Of a DNA stretch of 64,000 bases, positions 49,122-58,971 are shown in pieces. Source of the DNA: Sulfurimonas sp. Its GTDB lineage: Bacteria; Campylobacterota; Campylobacteria; Campylobacterales; Sulfurimonadaceae. A program made the translations under genes and the position numbers. Position 1 is the first letter of the stretch. Each line of letters opens with the position of its first letter. The stretch is taken from NCBI RefSeq assembly GCF_029027585.1, contig NZ_CP093397.1, forward strand, positions 2,531,405 through 2,595,404, in the 5' to 3' direction. The notes below the pieces were generated by a model that worked only from the letters and a program-made list of their open reading frames with translations, was not told the DNA's origin and did no database searches.

Positions 49122-51939
49122 GTAGTGCCAATTCCTTTTTCAAATATTCACCAGTATAACTACCAGTTTTAGTATGTGTAGATGCTAACTCTTCAGGTGA
49201 ACCCTCAGCGATAATAAGACCACCGCCACTTCCACCTTCTGGACCCATATCTATAACCCAGTCAGCATTTTTAATCATATCTAAATTATGCTCAATTATC
49301 AGTACACTATTTCCAAGTTCTACAAAGTGATGAAGAACTTTTGTCAGCCTATCTACATCTGCAAAATGCAATCCTGTTGTAGGTTCATCTAAGATATATA
49401 GAGTTTTTCCTGTATCTTTACGGCTCAACTCTTTACCTAGTTTAATTCTTTGAGCCTCTCCACCTGAAAGTGTTACAGCATTTTGACCAAGAGTTATGTA
49501 ACCAAGACCAACATCCACAAGTGTTTGCATCTTTATATTTATCTTAGGTATTGCTTTAAAAAACTCATAAGCCTCATCAACACTCATAGCTAAAACATCA
49601 GCTATAGTTTTTCCTTTATAGTTTACTTCTAAAGTTTGTTGGTTATATCTTTTTCCATGACAAGTGTCACACTTAACCATAATATCTGGCAAAAAGTGCA
49701 TCTCTATTTTAATCTCACCTTCACCTTGACACTTTTCGCATCGTCCACCTTTTACATTAAAGCTAAATCTTGAAGTAGTGTAACCTCTTATTTGAGCTTC
49801 TTTTGTCTGGCTAAAAAGATTTCTAATCTCATCCATAACACCTGTATAAGTTGCTGGATTACTTCGAGGTGTCCTACCTATTGGACTTTGATCAAGATAA
49901 ATCACCTTATCAACCTGATCTAGTCCTGTTATTTCAACACCTGCAACTTTATTTACTTTTCTTGCATGATTTAGTAACTCTCTTGCAGTTGGCAAAAGAG
50001 TTTGAAGCATAAGAGAACTTTTTCCACTTCCACTAACTCCAGTTATACAAACAAAGTTATTTAACGGAATTTTTACACTTAAATTTTCTATATTGTTAAT
50101 TGTTACATTTTTAATCTCTATATATTTTTCTTGTTTTCGTCTATAAAAATACTCTATTTGTTTTCTTCCATAAAGATAATCAGCCGTCAAAGTTTTAGCT
50201 TTTTTAAGCTTATCAAGAGTTCCAGCAAAAACAACCTCACCACCAAATCTACCAGCACCTGGACCAATATCGACAATAAAATCAGCATTTTCTATAGTTT
50301 CTTTATCGTGCTCAACAACTATTACACTATTACCCTTTTCTTGAAGGTTTCTAAGCGTACGAATAAGTTTTTTTGTATCTCTTTCGTGAAGTCCTATACT
50401 TGGCTCATCTAAAACATATAAAACGCCTGTTAAACCACTACCAATCTGTGAAGCAATACGGATTCTTTGAGCCTCTCCACCACTAATGGTTCTAGCATCT
50501 CGACCTAAAGTAATATACCCAAGACCAACATCAAACAAAAAGTAAAGTCTTTCTCGTATCTCGTTTAATATCGGTTGTGCTACTTGAGTATTTTGATCAT
50601 CAAGATATTTAAAGTTATCTTCGTTTGCAAACCATTCATAAGTTTTCTCTATTGGCATCTCTAAAAGTTCTGATATACCTTTTTGTCCTACTCTAACTGC
50701 TAAAGATTCTAGTTTTAATCTATTAGAATTACAAATACTACAAACCTTTTCGCTCATATAATCTGCTAACTCTTTTTCATCTTTAAACATGTCATATGCT
50801 ATACGAACAATTCCGGGGAAAATTCTTTTTACCTTATGGTTTTTCCAAAGAAATGTAACTTCTTCTGGATTACCATGCAAAATAGCCTTTTTTTGATGCT
50901 CCTCAAGCTCTGAATATGCAATTGTTATATCTATATCATTATGAGCGCAAAAACCTTTTAAAAATGTAAAATAATAACCTTTGTTGAAGCCATATACTAT
51001 TTTAACTCCACCTTTTTCTATTGGCAAGTCTATATCTATAATTTTTTCATAATCAAGTGCATAACGAAGACCAAGTCCATCACACTCAGTACAAGCACCT
51101 TTAGGAGAGTTAAAAGAAAAAGAAAGAGGTTCTAGCGGGTCAAAGCTTATCTTACAGTCAAAACAAGCATTATGCTCACTATAATGAATACTAGACACTT
51201 TCATATCCATCTCTTTGTGATTTAATATATCTATCTCAAGTTCACCGTAACTCTCTTTTAAAGCCTTTTCAACATCAGATGCTATGCGTTCTTTATTTTC
51301 TGCTTTTACAACAACTCTATCTACAACAACTTTAATAGTATGCTTTTTAGTTTTACTTAACTCTATCTCTTCATCAAGTCTAACCATCACTCCATCTATC
51401 ATAGCTCTTACATAACCCTTGTGAACAAGAGATTCTAACAAGTCTGCAAAAGAGCCTTTCTTTTCTCTCACTAGAGGAGCTAAAAGAACAAGTTTTGAAC
51501 CCTCTGGTAGCTTAGCAACTTCACCTATAATGTCAGATGCGGACATTTGAGAAATAACTTTTTTACATCTATGACAATGCTGAACACCAACTCTAGCATA
51601 CAAAAGTCTAAAATAATCATATATTTCTGTAATAGTCCCAACTGTTGAGCGAGGATTTTTAGAAGTTGTTTTTTGGTCTATCGCGATAGCAGGAGTCAGT
51701 CCTTCTATCTTATCTACATCAGGTTTTCCAACTCTATCTAAAAATTGTCTTGCATAAGAAGATAAAGACTCCATATATCGTCTCTGCCCTTCAGCATACA
51801 AAGTATCAAAAGCTAAAGTAGATTTACCACTTCCACTAATTCCAGTCATTACAACTAATTCATTTTTAGGAATAGATAAATTTATATTTTTTAAATTATT
51901 TTCTCTAGCACCTGTAATTTTTATAACATCTTTTTTCAC
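49102..51939 (-). CDS. uvrA: Excinuclease ABC subunit A
   Basis: UvrA recognises DNA damage in nucleotide excision repair. The 945-residue protein has two ABC modules: Walker A GISGSGKSTLAFDTLYAEG near the start and GVSGSGKSSLMLQTLL in the second half. Both signature motifs (SGGEAQRIRIASQ and SGGEAQRIKLGKEL) are present. Zinc-finger cysteines lie in CFDCKI...CTECDGLG and CEKCQGEGEI...CDTCHG. The length is normal. Confidence 0.97.
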   Translation of the reverse strand: MKKDVIKITGARENNLKNINLSIPKNELVVMTGISGSGKSTLAFDTLYAEGQRRYMESLSSYARQFLDRVGKPDVDKIEGLTPAIAIDQKTTSKNPRSTVGTITEIYDYFRLLYARVGVQHCHRCKKVISQMSASDIIGEVAKLPEGSKLVLLAPLVREKKGSFADLLESLVHKGYVRAMIDGVMVRLDEEIELSKTKKHTIKVVVDRVVVKAENKERIASDVEKALKESYGELEIDILNHKEMDMKVSSIHYSEHNACFDCKISFDPLEPLSFSFNSPKGACTECDGLGLRYALDYEKIIDIDLPIEKGGVKIVYGFNKGYYFTFLKGFCAHNDIDITIAYSELEEHQKKAILHGNPEEVTFLWKNHKVKRIFPGIVRIAYDMFKDEKELADYMSEKVCSICNSNRLKLESLAVRVGQKGISELLEMPIEKTYEWFANEDNFKYLDDQNTQVAQPILNEIRERLYFLFDVGLGYITLGRDARTISGGEAQRIRIASQIGSGLTGVLYVLDEPSIGLHERDTKKLIRTLRNLQEKGNSVIVVEHDKETIENADFIVDIGPGAGRFGGEVVFAGTLDKLKKAKTLTADYLYGRKQIEYFYRRKQEKYIEIKNVTINNIENLSVKIPLNNFVCITGVSGSGKSSLMLQTLLPTARELLNHARKVNKVAGVEITGLDQVDKVIYLDQSPIGRTPRSNPATYTGVMDEIRNLFSQTKEAQIRGYTTSRFSFNVKGGRCEKCQGEGEIKIEMHFLPDIMVKCDTCHGKRYNQQTLEVNYKGKTIADVLAMSVDEAYEFFKAIPKINIKMQTLVDVGLGYITLGQNAVTLSGGEAQRIKLGKELSRKDTGKTLYILDEPTTGLHFADVDRLTKVLHHFVELGNSVLIIEHNLDMIKNADWVIDMGPEGGSGGGLIIAEGSPEELASTHTKTGSYTGEYLKKELALHENKNI

Positions 51940-51949
51940 TTATAACCTT

Positions 51950-52683
51950 TTAAAAAAATATTCTTACTATTAAATATAAAACTACTAACAAATAAAAAGC
52001 TACTAAAAGCTTTTTTTGTAAAATGGCATCTACACTATCTTTAAAATATACGCCAACATAAACACCAAACATTGATGCTAAACCAATTATAATACCACTG
52101 TGAAAATCCACATGACCACTTAATGAATGAGAAATTAGTCCTGAAACAGATGAAAAAACCACAAAAAATAGACCTGCTGATATAGCTTTTTTAAGTGGAA
52201 CATGTAAAAATCCAACCAAAATAGGAACTAAAATTATACTTCCACCAACTCCGATACTCATACTCATCGCACCTAAAAGTAAACCAATTATAAAAAGTAA
52301 ACTTCTATTTCCTTCTTTTTGTGTTAAAACTTCTTTTGGAGTAAAGAATAATCTTGCAAGTGCAAATGTAGCAAAAAGTAAAATATTATTTCTAATGTAT
52401 TTGATGAAAATATTGAAACAATAGTTCCACTAAATAAAGCACCTATAAAACCACCAATTCCAACAGTGGTTATCATGGCTACATCAAGCGTTCCTTTTTT
52501 GTTGTTTAAGTAACTTCCATAAACTGAACTAAAAACCATTTGCACAACTGTAATGCCTATGGCTACTTTTGTTTCATAACCTAGCATTAAAAGGAGAGGC
52601 ACAAGGATAGTTCCTCCACCGATTCCAAAAAAACCAGAAATCACTCCAACAATAGCACCAAGAAATAGCAACTCTAGCATCAA
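51950..52683 (-). CDS. TauE/SafE (TSUP) family membrane transporter, with a frameshift at 52373-52377
   Basis: This protein of about 244 residues has eight predicted helices and two repeated family motifs: FFGIGGGTILVPLLLMLGY in the N-terminal half and GVGGSIILVPILVGF in the C-terminal half. Family members export sulfite, sulfoacetate or related anions, but the substrate here is unknown. One T is missing from the run at 52373-52377. Restored, it reads FYFFATFALARLFFTPKEVLTQ. It lies 10 bp downstream in the order of the minus-strand run from uvrA. Confidence 0.88.
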
Positions 52684-52822
52684 AATTCCACTTAAACTTT
52701 TTTGAAATTATACCCGCATAAGACTTTAGGATACTTTTACAAAACTTGGTTTAATTTTAATTTGAGATTCAATCAAGTATAATGAAAATAATTTATGGTT
52801 TGCAACTTAAAAAAGGTAAAAA

Positions 52823-53245
52823 ATGTTAACAACAATAATTCAAGCCTCAGAAAACTTTTGTATTCATCAAATTCGTGAATCTCACACTGTCAGTGAAGGT
52901 ATAACTAAAAAGAGAACACTTATTGCTTATATAGATATAGAAGAAGAAAATAGTAAAAAGCATAGGGTATATCTAGCATCTGATATTAATTTTATGCAAA
53001 GAATATCGAAAGTTTTTTTAGAAGAAGATGATAGTGATGAGGAAACTTTGATAGATATGGCACTTGAAACAGCTAACTTAATTGTCGGAAGTGCAAAAGT
53101 TATTGCTGAAGAAGAACAAAAAAATCCTTACACAATCCAAACTCCACATTTTTTAAAAATTGACAGCTTTGATTTTACTTATGATGATTCGAGAGTTATA
53201 AAAATTGAAAATGATGAAATGATTATTGCGATAAAGGAATTATAG
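52823..53245 (+). CDS. CheX/CheC-like chemotaxis protein
   Basis: This 140-residue protein has the CheX-type alternating alpha/beta pattern. The segment LIDMALETANLIVGSAKVIAEEE includes the helix that, in CheX/CheC phosphatases, carries the catalytic Glu-x-x-Asn (here ETAN). This is consistent with CheY-P phosphatase activity, but I infer it from pattern only. It overlaps the FliN gene by one base (TAGTG). About 140 bp of upstream DNA separate it from the divergent TauE gene. Confidence 0.7.
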   Translation: MLTTIIQASENFCIHQIRESHTVSEGITKKRTLIAYIDIEEENSKKHRVYLASDINFMQRISKVFLEEDDSDEETLIDMALETANLIVGSAKVIAEEEQKNPYTIQTPHFLKIDSFDFTYDDSRVIKIENDEMIIAIKEL

Positions 53246-53580
53246 TGGCAAAAATAAGAAAATATGAACCTCAAAAAGTTCCCTACGATGAAAAAAAAGA
53301 ATTAGCTTGGATGAACTACTCTGGTCTTTTAGATATGGAAGTAGAATTTGTTGCAGATTTAGGTGAAACACAAGCGACAATTGCAGATATTTTAAAATAT
53401 GAGAAAGGCTCGATTATTGACTTAAAGAAACCAGCAGGAGAAAGTGTTGAGTCTTATGTAAATGGTCGTATTTTAGGTAAAGGTGAGGTTATGGTTTATG
53501 AAAAAAATCTTGCAATTCGTATAAATGAAATATTAGATTCTAGTGCTGTTTTATATCATCTTGCAAAAGAGCGTTTATGA
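53245..53580 (+). CDS. fliN: FliN-type flagellar motor switch protein
   Basis: The C-ring switch protein FliN is recognised by the SpoA domain: LLDMEVEFVADLGETQATIADILKYEKGSIIDLKK and VNGRILGKGEVMVYEKNLAIRINEIL. The 111-residue length is normal for FliN, shorter than FliY. The start is GTG at 53245, overlapping the CheX-like gene. It overlaps the next gene by 4 bp (ATGA). A flagellar operon is likely. Confidence 0.92.
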   Translation: MAKIRKYEPQKVPYDEKKELAWMNYSGLLDMEVEFVADLGETQATIADILKYEKGSIIDLKKPAGESVESYVNGRILGKGEVMVYEKNLAIRINEILDSSAVLYHLAKERL

Positions 53581-54455
53581 TTAAACTCTTACTTATATTT
53601 TTACTTCCTTTAGTTCTTAATGCCTCAAAAATTTTAAGTTACAATATTTATGACAGAACAGATAGAGCAGATGTTATGATAACTTTTGATACACCTTATG
53701 AAGGTATCATAAAACAAAGTATTACAGAGTCAAAAATTATCATAAAACTACAAGATGCTGAGATTGAAACTTCAAAACTAAAAAAACTCTCTTCACAATT
53801 TTTATACACACTTAGTATAACTCCTATGGCTGGATACACACAAATAACAGCATCTGTACCAAATACAGTAAAACTCATAGCATCTAAAACCTCAGATGCT
53901 TATGGACTAAGACTTAGATTTACCACTAAAGCATCTATAAAAAAAGCAACAACAAAAGAACAAGCAGCATCTACTGCAAATTTCTTATCAACTCTGCCAA
54001 CAAAAAAGAATTTAGAGATTAACAGTTCTTACTATCTTGTGATTGGTATACTTATACTTGGAATAATTATTTTACTATTTATAAAGAAAAAAGCAACTGC
54101 AAAAAAAGTTAAGCCAGATACAAATAAATGGTTGTTTAAAGATAATGAAGAAATTTCATCAACGCAAACCCCACAAACTGATAATGTATCGATTAGATTT
54201 CAAAAAAATATAGATAATACAAATAGTGTTGTAATGCTTGACTTTGCAGACCAAAGTTATCTGCTATTGATGGGAAATAGCAATATTTTACTTGATAAGT
54301 TTACAGATAACAAACCTGTAACGCAAGAGGACTTTGAGTCTATACTTCAAAGCAGACATAAAGAACTTGATAATTTTTTATCTCTAGATGAAAAAGCGAA
54401 AGAGCCACTTCAAGCATACAAAGAAAAAGCTGCTTCTATCTCTTACGAGGTTTAA
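53577..54455 (+). CDS. FliO-like or unknown membrane protein in the fliN operon
   Basis: This 292-residue protein has a signal-like N terminus (MIKLLLIFLLPLVLNA), an extracytoplasmic beta-rich region of about 120 residues, one membrane helix (YYLVIGILILGIIILLFI, about residues 152-170) and a cytoplasmic C terminus with a beta-rich part (VVMLDFADQSYLLLMGNSNILLD). That arrangement, with a one-helix anchor and a FliO-like beta domain next to fliN, suggests FliO or an epsilonproteobacterial FliO homologue. I cannot confirm this without a search. Its end overlaps the convergent 382-aa gene by 4 bp. Confidence 0.6.
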   Translation: MIKLLLIFLLPLVLNASKILSYNIYDRTDRADVMITFDTPYEGIIKQSITESKIIIKLQDAEIETSKLKKLSSQFLYTLSITPMAGYTQITASVPNTVKLIASKTSDAYGLRLRFTTKASIKKATTKEQAASTANFLSTLPTKKNLEINSSYYLVIGILILGIIILLFIKKKATAKKVKPDTNKWLFKDNEEISSTQTPQTDNVSIRFQKNIDNTNSVVMLDFADQSYLLLMGNSNILLDKFTDNKPVTQEDFESILQSRHKELDNFLSLDEKAKEPLQAYKEKAASISYEV

Positions 54456-55600
54456 GAAGTTTTACTTTTTTCTCGTAGGTGTCGCTCTTTTAGAAGCTTT
54501 TTAATCACTTTGATATTTTGCATATTTAACTCATAACTATCATCCATCATTTTATTTATATGAAAAACTTCAGTTACGGTGATTCCATAAGGGTCTTTTT
54601 TCTCTTTAGACAATACATCTTTGTCAAAAGAGTAAAGATGTAAGTGTTTACGAGTTTTTTGTATATAGTAGGTTAAAACTATCTCATCACTATACTTTTT
54701 CTCAACTGCAACTACAACTCTTTGCTTTTCATCATAATCATCTTCTTGGAGTTTTAGCAAAGACTTAGCGCTTTGTATACTTAAATATCCGATATAAAAT
54801 TTATTGTATAAATCATGGTATCTTTGAGTTGCATCTTGCATCAAGAAGTTAATGTCTAAAATATGCTTTTTATGTGCTCGTATTGTTCTAGTAATCCAGC
54901 TCATTGTATTGTAGTATCTAAATGGATATATTTTCAAATTGTGCGTTTCTATCATTTTTGTAGATTTTAATTTTTGAATTGGCTCTAGTTTTTTAGAATT
55001 TTTATCTCTTATGTACTCTAGTACCTTTTTTGCAGAAAACTCTTTTGTAAACCATACTTTACAAAATGATGGAAACTGTTTTGTCCCTGTTGCACCTTCA
55101 TTTAAAATGATTAAAGCTTTTATCTCGTAATCTGGGAAGATGATCTCCAAAAGTGCTCTTTTCTTTCTTAATCGTTTTCTTAGTTTTAGAACTGATTTAA
55201 CTAGAGTCATCTCTACAAAATACAACTCCTTATCTTTTGTTACAAACATTGCGTCAAATTCACTAATTTCTCTACTTTTTGTTCTGTAAACTATCTGCTG
55301 TTTTTCACTTATAGAAAGAGTGTTTGCGTATGCTTTTTGCTTGTTTTGATGAAAACCTTTTAAGATAAACTTATCTATACTTTGATTATCTACAGCATAT
55401 CTTAAAAGCTTTTCATATATAAAATTCTCATAAACTTCACCTTCAAAAGAGCGGTATGAACTTAAAAAAAGAGTATCTTCTTCATCTATACCTTTTTTAA
55501 TTAAAGAGAGTAGATGCTTAGTATTGTAATCATAGTGAAAAATATTATCAGCTATATCACTGTCATTTAAAGTTTTGATTGATTTTGAAATTTCTAGCAT
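54452..55600 (-). CDS. Unknown protein (382 aa) with a possible nuclease-like core
   Basis: I do not recognise the family. The chain is soluble and rich in Lys/Arg. In the middle the segment KSREISEFDAMFVTKDKELYFVEMTLVKS shows E...FDAMFV...YFVEMT, similar to the D-x(n)-ExK-type core of restriction-endonuclease-like folds, but the last position is Thr, not Lys. A basic patch (LRKRLRKKRALLEII) follows. It lies directly downstream of dus in the same direction (10-bp gap). Its role is unknown. Confidence 0.6.
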   Translation of the reverse strand: MLEISKSIKTLNDSDIADNIFHYDYNTKHLLSLIKKGIDEEDTLFLSSYRSFEGEVYENFIYEKLLRYAVDNQSIDKFILKGFHQNKQKAYANTLSISEKQQIVYRTKSREISEFDAMFVTKDKELYFVEMTLVKSVLKLRKRLRKKRALLEIIFPDYEIKALIILNEGATGTKQFPSFCKVWFTKEFSAKKVLEYIRDKNSKKLEPIQKLKSTKMIETHNLKIYPFRYYNTMSWITRTIRAHKKHILDINFLMQDATQRYHDLYNKFYIGYLSIQSAKSLLKLQEDDYDEKQRVVVAVEKKYSDEIVLTYYIQKTRKHLHLYSFDKDVLSKEKKDPYGITVTEVFHINKMMDDSYELNMQNIKVIKKLLKERHLREKSKTS

Positions 55601-55610
55601 TTTTTATCCA

Positions 55611-56564
55611 TTATGATACCAACTCATTATTTTGAAAAAAATCATCTATTACACCTCTATATTCTTCTATATCTGAGATAGTATTGACACTATTTCTAAG
55701 AACAGAAGCACCCTGATAACCTTTTGAGTAAGTGTGAGTATGTTTTCTAAACATTGCTACACCATGAGAACCATAAAACTCTATCATCTTGTCAAAGTGT
55801 TCCATTATGATTTCATGCTTTAAAGTGCTATCTATATCTTTTACGCCCTCTCTTAGCTGATGAAAGATCCAAGGAGCACCAACAGCACCTCTACCTATCA
55901 TAACACCATCACAACCCGTATGCTCTAAGACCCACTGAGCTTTCTCGTATGAGTCTATATCTCCATTTGCTATAACAGGTATAGAGATGGACTCTTTTAT
56001 CTCTTTTATTGCATCATAATCAACAGCGGCTTTAAATTTTCCAGCGCGAGTTCTACCATGAACTGCTAAAAAATCAGCTCCGCTATCTTCTACCATTTTT
56101 GCTATTTCTATATGATTTTTTTTCTCAAAACCAAGTCTGATTTTTACACTTGTTAAAGATTTGTTTGAAGTATCTTTTATAGTTTTTATAATTTCACCCA
56201 TTAAAGGAAGGTTTAGTAAAAGTGAACTGCCACTTCCATGTCCTACAACTTTAGGAACAGGACAACCACAATTTAGGTCTATAATATCAATACCATCTTG
56301 CTCATTTAAAATTTCTACTGCTTTTTTTACTATCTGCGCATCAGCACCAGCAATTTGAACTGAGTAAGGGTCTTCTATGGGGGATTTCTGCAACATGTGC
56401 ATAGTTTTTTGGGATCCATGAGCAAGAGCATTAGAACTGAGCATCTCACTCACAGTCAAATCTGCTCCAAATTTTTTCACAACACTTCTAAAAGGTAAAT
56501 CTGTGAACCCAGCAAGAGGTGCTAGGACATAGATTGGTTTATCAAAAGAGAGTTTATCTAGCAT
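55611..56564 (-). CDS. dus: tRNA-dihydrouridine synthase
   Basis: This FMN enzyme reduces uridine in tRNA D-loops. The 317-residue protein has LAPLAGFTDLPFRSVVKKFGADL, the catalytic cysteine loop DLNCGCPVPKVVGHGSGSSLL (Cys in CGCP), GRTRAGKFKAAVDYDAIK and VIANGDI...GCDGVMIGRGA. Whether it is DusA, B or C cannot be told. Overlap of one base with the upstream gene suggests coupling. Confidence 0.95.
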   Translation of the reverse strand: MLDKLSFDKPIYVLAPLAGFTDLPFRSVVKKFGADLTVSEMLSSNALAHGSQKTMHMLQKSPIEDPYSVQIAGADAQIVKKAVEILNEQDGIDIIDLNCGCPVPKVVGHGSGSSLLLNLPLMGEIIKTIKDTSNKSLTSVKIRLGFEKKNHIEIAKMVEDSGADFLAVHGRTRAGKFKAAVDYDAIKEIKESISIPVIANGDIDSYEKAQWVLEHTGCDGVMIGRGAVGAPWIFHQLREGVKDIDSTLKHEIIMEHFDKMIEFYGSHGVAMFRKHTHTYSKGYQGASVLRNSVNTISDIEEYRGVIDDFFQNNELVS

Positions 56565-57580
56565 TAAATAAACTGATTAATGCTATAGTTTTTACCATAT
56601 TCTTTTAAATCACTATAAGCTTTAAATCTTAAATACTCATCACTTTGTGAATTTCTTAATATCTCATTTCCAAGAGAAAGCATCTCTAAGTCAAAAAGAG
56701 TATACAGTCTAGCTTCTAGCGCTAACTCATTACTTTCACCCAAAGCTTCAAAAAGTTTCATTCTATCTTCAGGAAGCATACCAACTGCTAGAACCGATGA
56801 GATTTTTATAAAATCTTTAGCATCTAAATCTAGTGTGTTTAAAAGTGACATAATAGCTTCATTAGAGATATTTAAAGAATGCTCACCACTATTTACTCTT
56901 TGTAGTACAGTATATATAGTTTCTTTGTCTAAAAATTCTTTGTGTGTTTCTATTGTACTAAGAGCACAACCTTTGATATATTCGCTATAAACTTCTTTTA
57001 GTAAAACTTTAGAGTATTTTTCTTCATTTTGTAAAATACTCTGGGCAGTGATATCACCTTTTGCATATCTATTTCTTTCATTTTTAATTACTAAAGGATT
57101 TTCTATGTCAAGTGCATATTTTTTCAAATCAACAACTTCACCAGCATTTATTTTTTCTAGCGAAGTTATAACTGAATCAAGCTTTTTATTTTGGGTAGTT
57201 GCTCTTAATTCGTCAGTTGGAGATAAAGTAGTATGATCTATAATATTTCCAAGTAGCGTATATCTTGGAGTTTTATAAAGATGCTTTCTATCATCTTTGC
57301 CAAGGTATGCATCTGCAATATCATCTATAAGATTTCCAAAGTCTTTGTCATACTTTCTAAGTCTTAAAGTTTCAATCATTGCATAAAACATCATATGAAG
57401 AACACTTGCTACATAGAAAAGTAAAAGAGCTGTTGCTATCCAAAATGCAATCGGCATAGTTGGTAAAACAATTCCATATACTTCAAGTCCTATAGTTTCT
57501 TGAGTTACATATGAAAAAACATATGCTACTATCAAGCCTATCAATAAAAATGACGCTATTGTATATCTTTTAATTTGCAT
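56564..57580 (-). CDS. Unknown membrane protein (338 aa)
   Basis: I do not recognise the family. Two N-terminal helices (about 7-27 and 42-64) are followed by a cytoplasmic, mostly helical region of about 270 residues without visible motifs. It sits between dksA and dus (13-bp gap to dksA, one-base overlap with dus), a conserved-looking operon position. Confidence 0.65.
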   Translation of the reverse strand: MQIKRYTIASFLLIGLIVAYVFSYVTQETIGLEVYGIVLPTMPIAFWIATALLLFYVASVLHMMFYAMIETLRLRKYDKDFGNLIDDIADAYLGKDDRKHLYKTPRYTLLGNIIDHTTLSPTDELRATTQNKKLDSVITSLEKINAGEVVDLKKYALDIENPLVIKNERNRYAKGDITAQSILQNEEKYSKVLLKEVYSEYIKGCALSTIETHKEFLDKETIYTVLQRVNSGEHSLNISNEAIMSLLNTLDLDAKDFIKISSVLAVGMLPEDRMKLFEALGESNELALEARLYTLFDLEMLSLGNEILRNSQSDEYLRFKAYSDLKEYGKNYSINQFI

Positions 57581-57593
57581 ATCTATCCTTTAA

Positions 57594-57944
57594 TTAATTT
57601 GATTTTTCTACTATTTCTCTACAATCAATGCAGTATATCGCATGAGGTTTTACTTTTAAACGCTGAAAACCTATAGGGTCTTCACACATTTCACAAACAC
57701 CATACTCCCCCGAAGTAATTTTTCCTAGTGTTACTTGAATCTCTGCTAATTCTTTTGCTTGTTGAGAAACTATTGCGCTCTCCACCAAAGAATTATTATT
57801 AACAGCGGCATGATCACCTTCATCATTTAACTCTAAAGCATTAAGCTGACTAAGCTCATCATTTACACCTAAAATATTTTTTTCTATCTGTACTGTTCTA
57901 CTTTCTAAAATTTCTTTGAAGTAGCTTAACTCACTTGCTTGCAC
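57594..57944 (-). CDS. dksA: DksA/TraR-type zinc-finger transcription factor
   Basis: This 116-residue protein has the coiled-coil-forming N-terminal region and the C4 zinc finger CEMCEDPIGFQRLKVKPHAIYCIDC. Family members bind the RNA polymerase secondary channel and modulate the response to ppGpp. It lies 9 bp behind rlmH in the same operon. Confidence 0.93.
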   Translation of the reverse strand: MQASELSYFKEILESRTVQIEKNILGVNDELSQLNALELNDEGDHAAVNNNSLVESAIVSQQAKELAEIQVTLGKITSGEYGVCEMCEDPIGFQRLKVKPHAIYCIDCREIVEKSN

Positions 57945-57953
57945 TAAGTATCC

Positions 57954-58412
57954 TTATTTATGATATGGGTGGTTACTCAATATAGAAAAACCCCTATAAA
58001 TTTGTTCTAACAAAACTGCTTTTGCTATTTTATGGCTCATTGTAATATTTCCTAAACTTATAACAGCATTACTATTTTTTAAAAAATCTTCCTCAAGTCC
58101 ATAAGCTCCACCTATGAAAAATTTAATGGACATTTTATCATTTAATAGCTTACTAAATTCAAAACTATCGATTAATTTTCCTTTTGGGTGCAAACTTATA
58201 CAAAAACCTTTACTTTTATATGGTTCAAAAGCTTTTGTATAAGCCTGTTTTGAGGCACTTGGTGAAATAGTGTGTGATTTTGCAACATCTTTTGAAAATA
58301 TTTCAATATCTTGCACTTTTGCAAAGCGACTTATCATTTTTGTAAGTTCTTTATATAAAGGGTTGTAAGTTGAACGCTCTTTTTTAGCAATACTTATAAT
58401 ATCTATGTTCAT
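57954..58412 (-). CDS. rlmH: 23S rRNA (pseudouridine-1915-N3) methyltransferase
   Basis: This SPOUT methyltransferase of 152 residues acts on helix 69 of the large ribosomal subunit. Its C-terminal trefoil-knot motifs are [24 protein letters not shown] and [19 protein letters not shown], the latter being the family hallmark ending. It overlaps the thiE end by 4 bp. Confidence 0.95.
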   Translation of the reverse strand: MNIDIISIAKKERSTYNPLYKELTKMISRFAKVQDIEIFSKDVAKSHTISPSASKQAYTKAFEPYKSKGFCISLHPKGKLIDSFEFSKLLNDKMSIKFFIGGAYGLEEDFLKNSNAVISLGNITMSHKIAKAVLLEQIYRGFSILSNHPYHK

Positions 58413-58971
58413 TTAATTAAACCGCTGCCTATTACATTATAGGTAATATTATCAAAATTGTCATTTAACTCAACCCCACCAATAGCTCCAACCAAATGTT
58501 TTGACTTTAAAGCAATAGCATCTATACTCTTTCCAAGTACACCGCTTATATCTTTTTTTGTTGTAGTATCTCTATATGCACCTAAACCTATATAGTTTAA
58601 GTCCATCTCATTAGCTTGGAGAACTTCTTTTTCATTATGAGTAGAGATGCCAAGAAGTTTTTCACTTCCTATAACTTTTCTAACAATTTTTACTGCTTTA
58701 AAAATATCGGCATCTATACTTTTTAAATCTTCTTGTCCAAGATGCACTCCATCACAGAAATCTATAAGTTCATAAACATCATTGACAATTAAAAAACCAT
58801 CATAATTTTTTCGTATTGTATAAGTTGCTGCTTTATGAAAGGTATATCGATATTTTTATTTCGGTATTGAATTAAAACTGCATTATACTCTTTTGCGATA
58901 TTTATAAACTCACTTAGAGAGAGTTTATGCCTATTTAGTAAGTCTTCATCACAAAGTGCATAAAGTTGCAT
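58409..58971 (-). CDS. thiE: Thiamine phosphate synthase, with a frameshift at 58806-58811
   Basis: ThiE joins the pyrimidine and thiazole moieties of thiamine. The N-terminal part has [16 protein letters not shown] and IQYRNKN. The second frame has [25 protein letters not shown] and [14 protein letters not shown], the TMP synthase motifs. One A is missing in the T6 run on the plus strand. Restoring it reads [20 protein letters not shown] and gives about 187 residues. It starts on the accD stop (one-base overlap). Confidence 0.88.
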
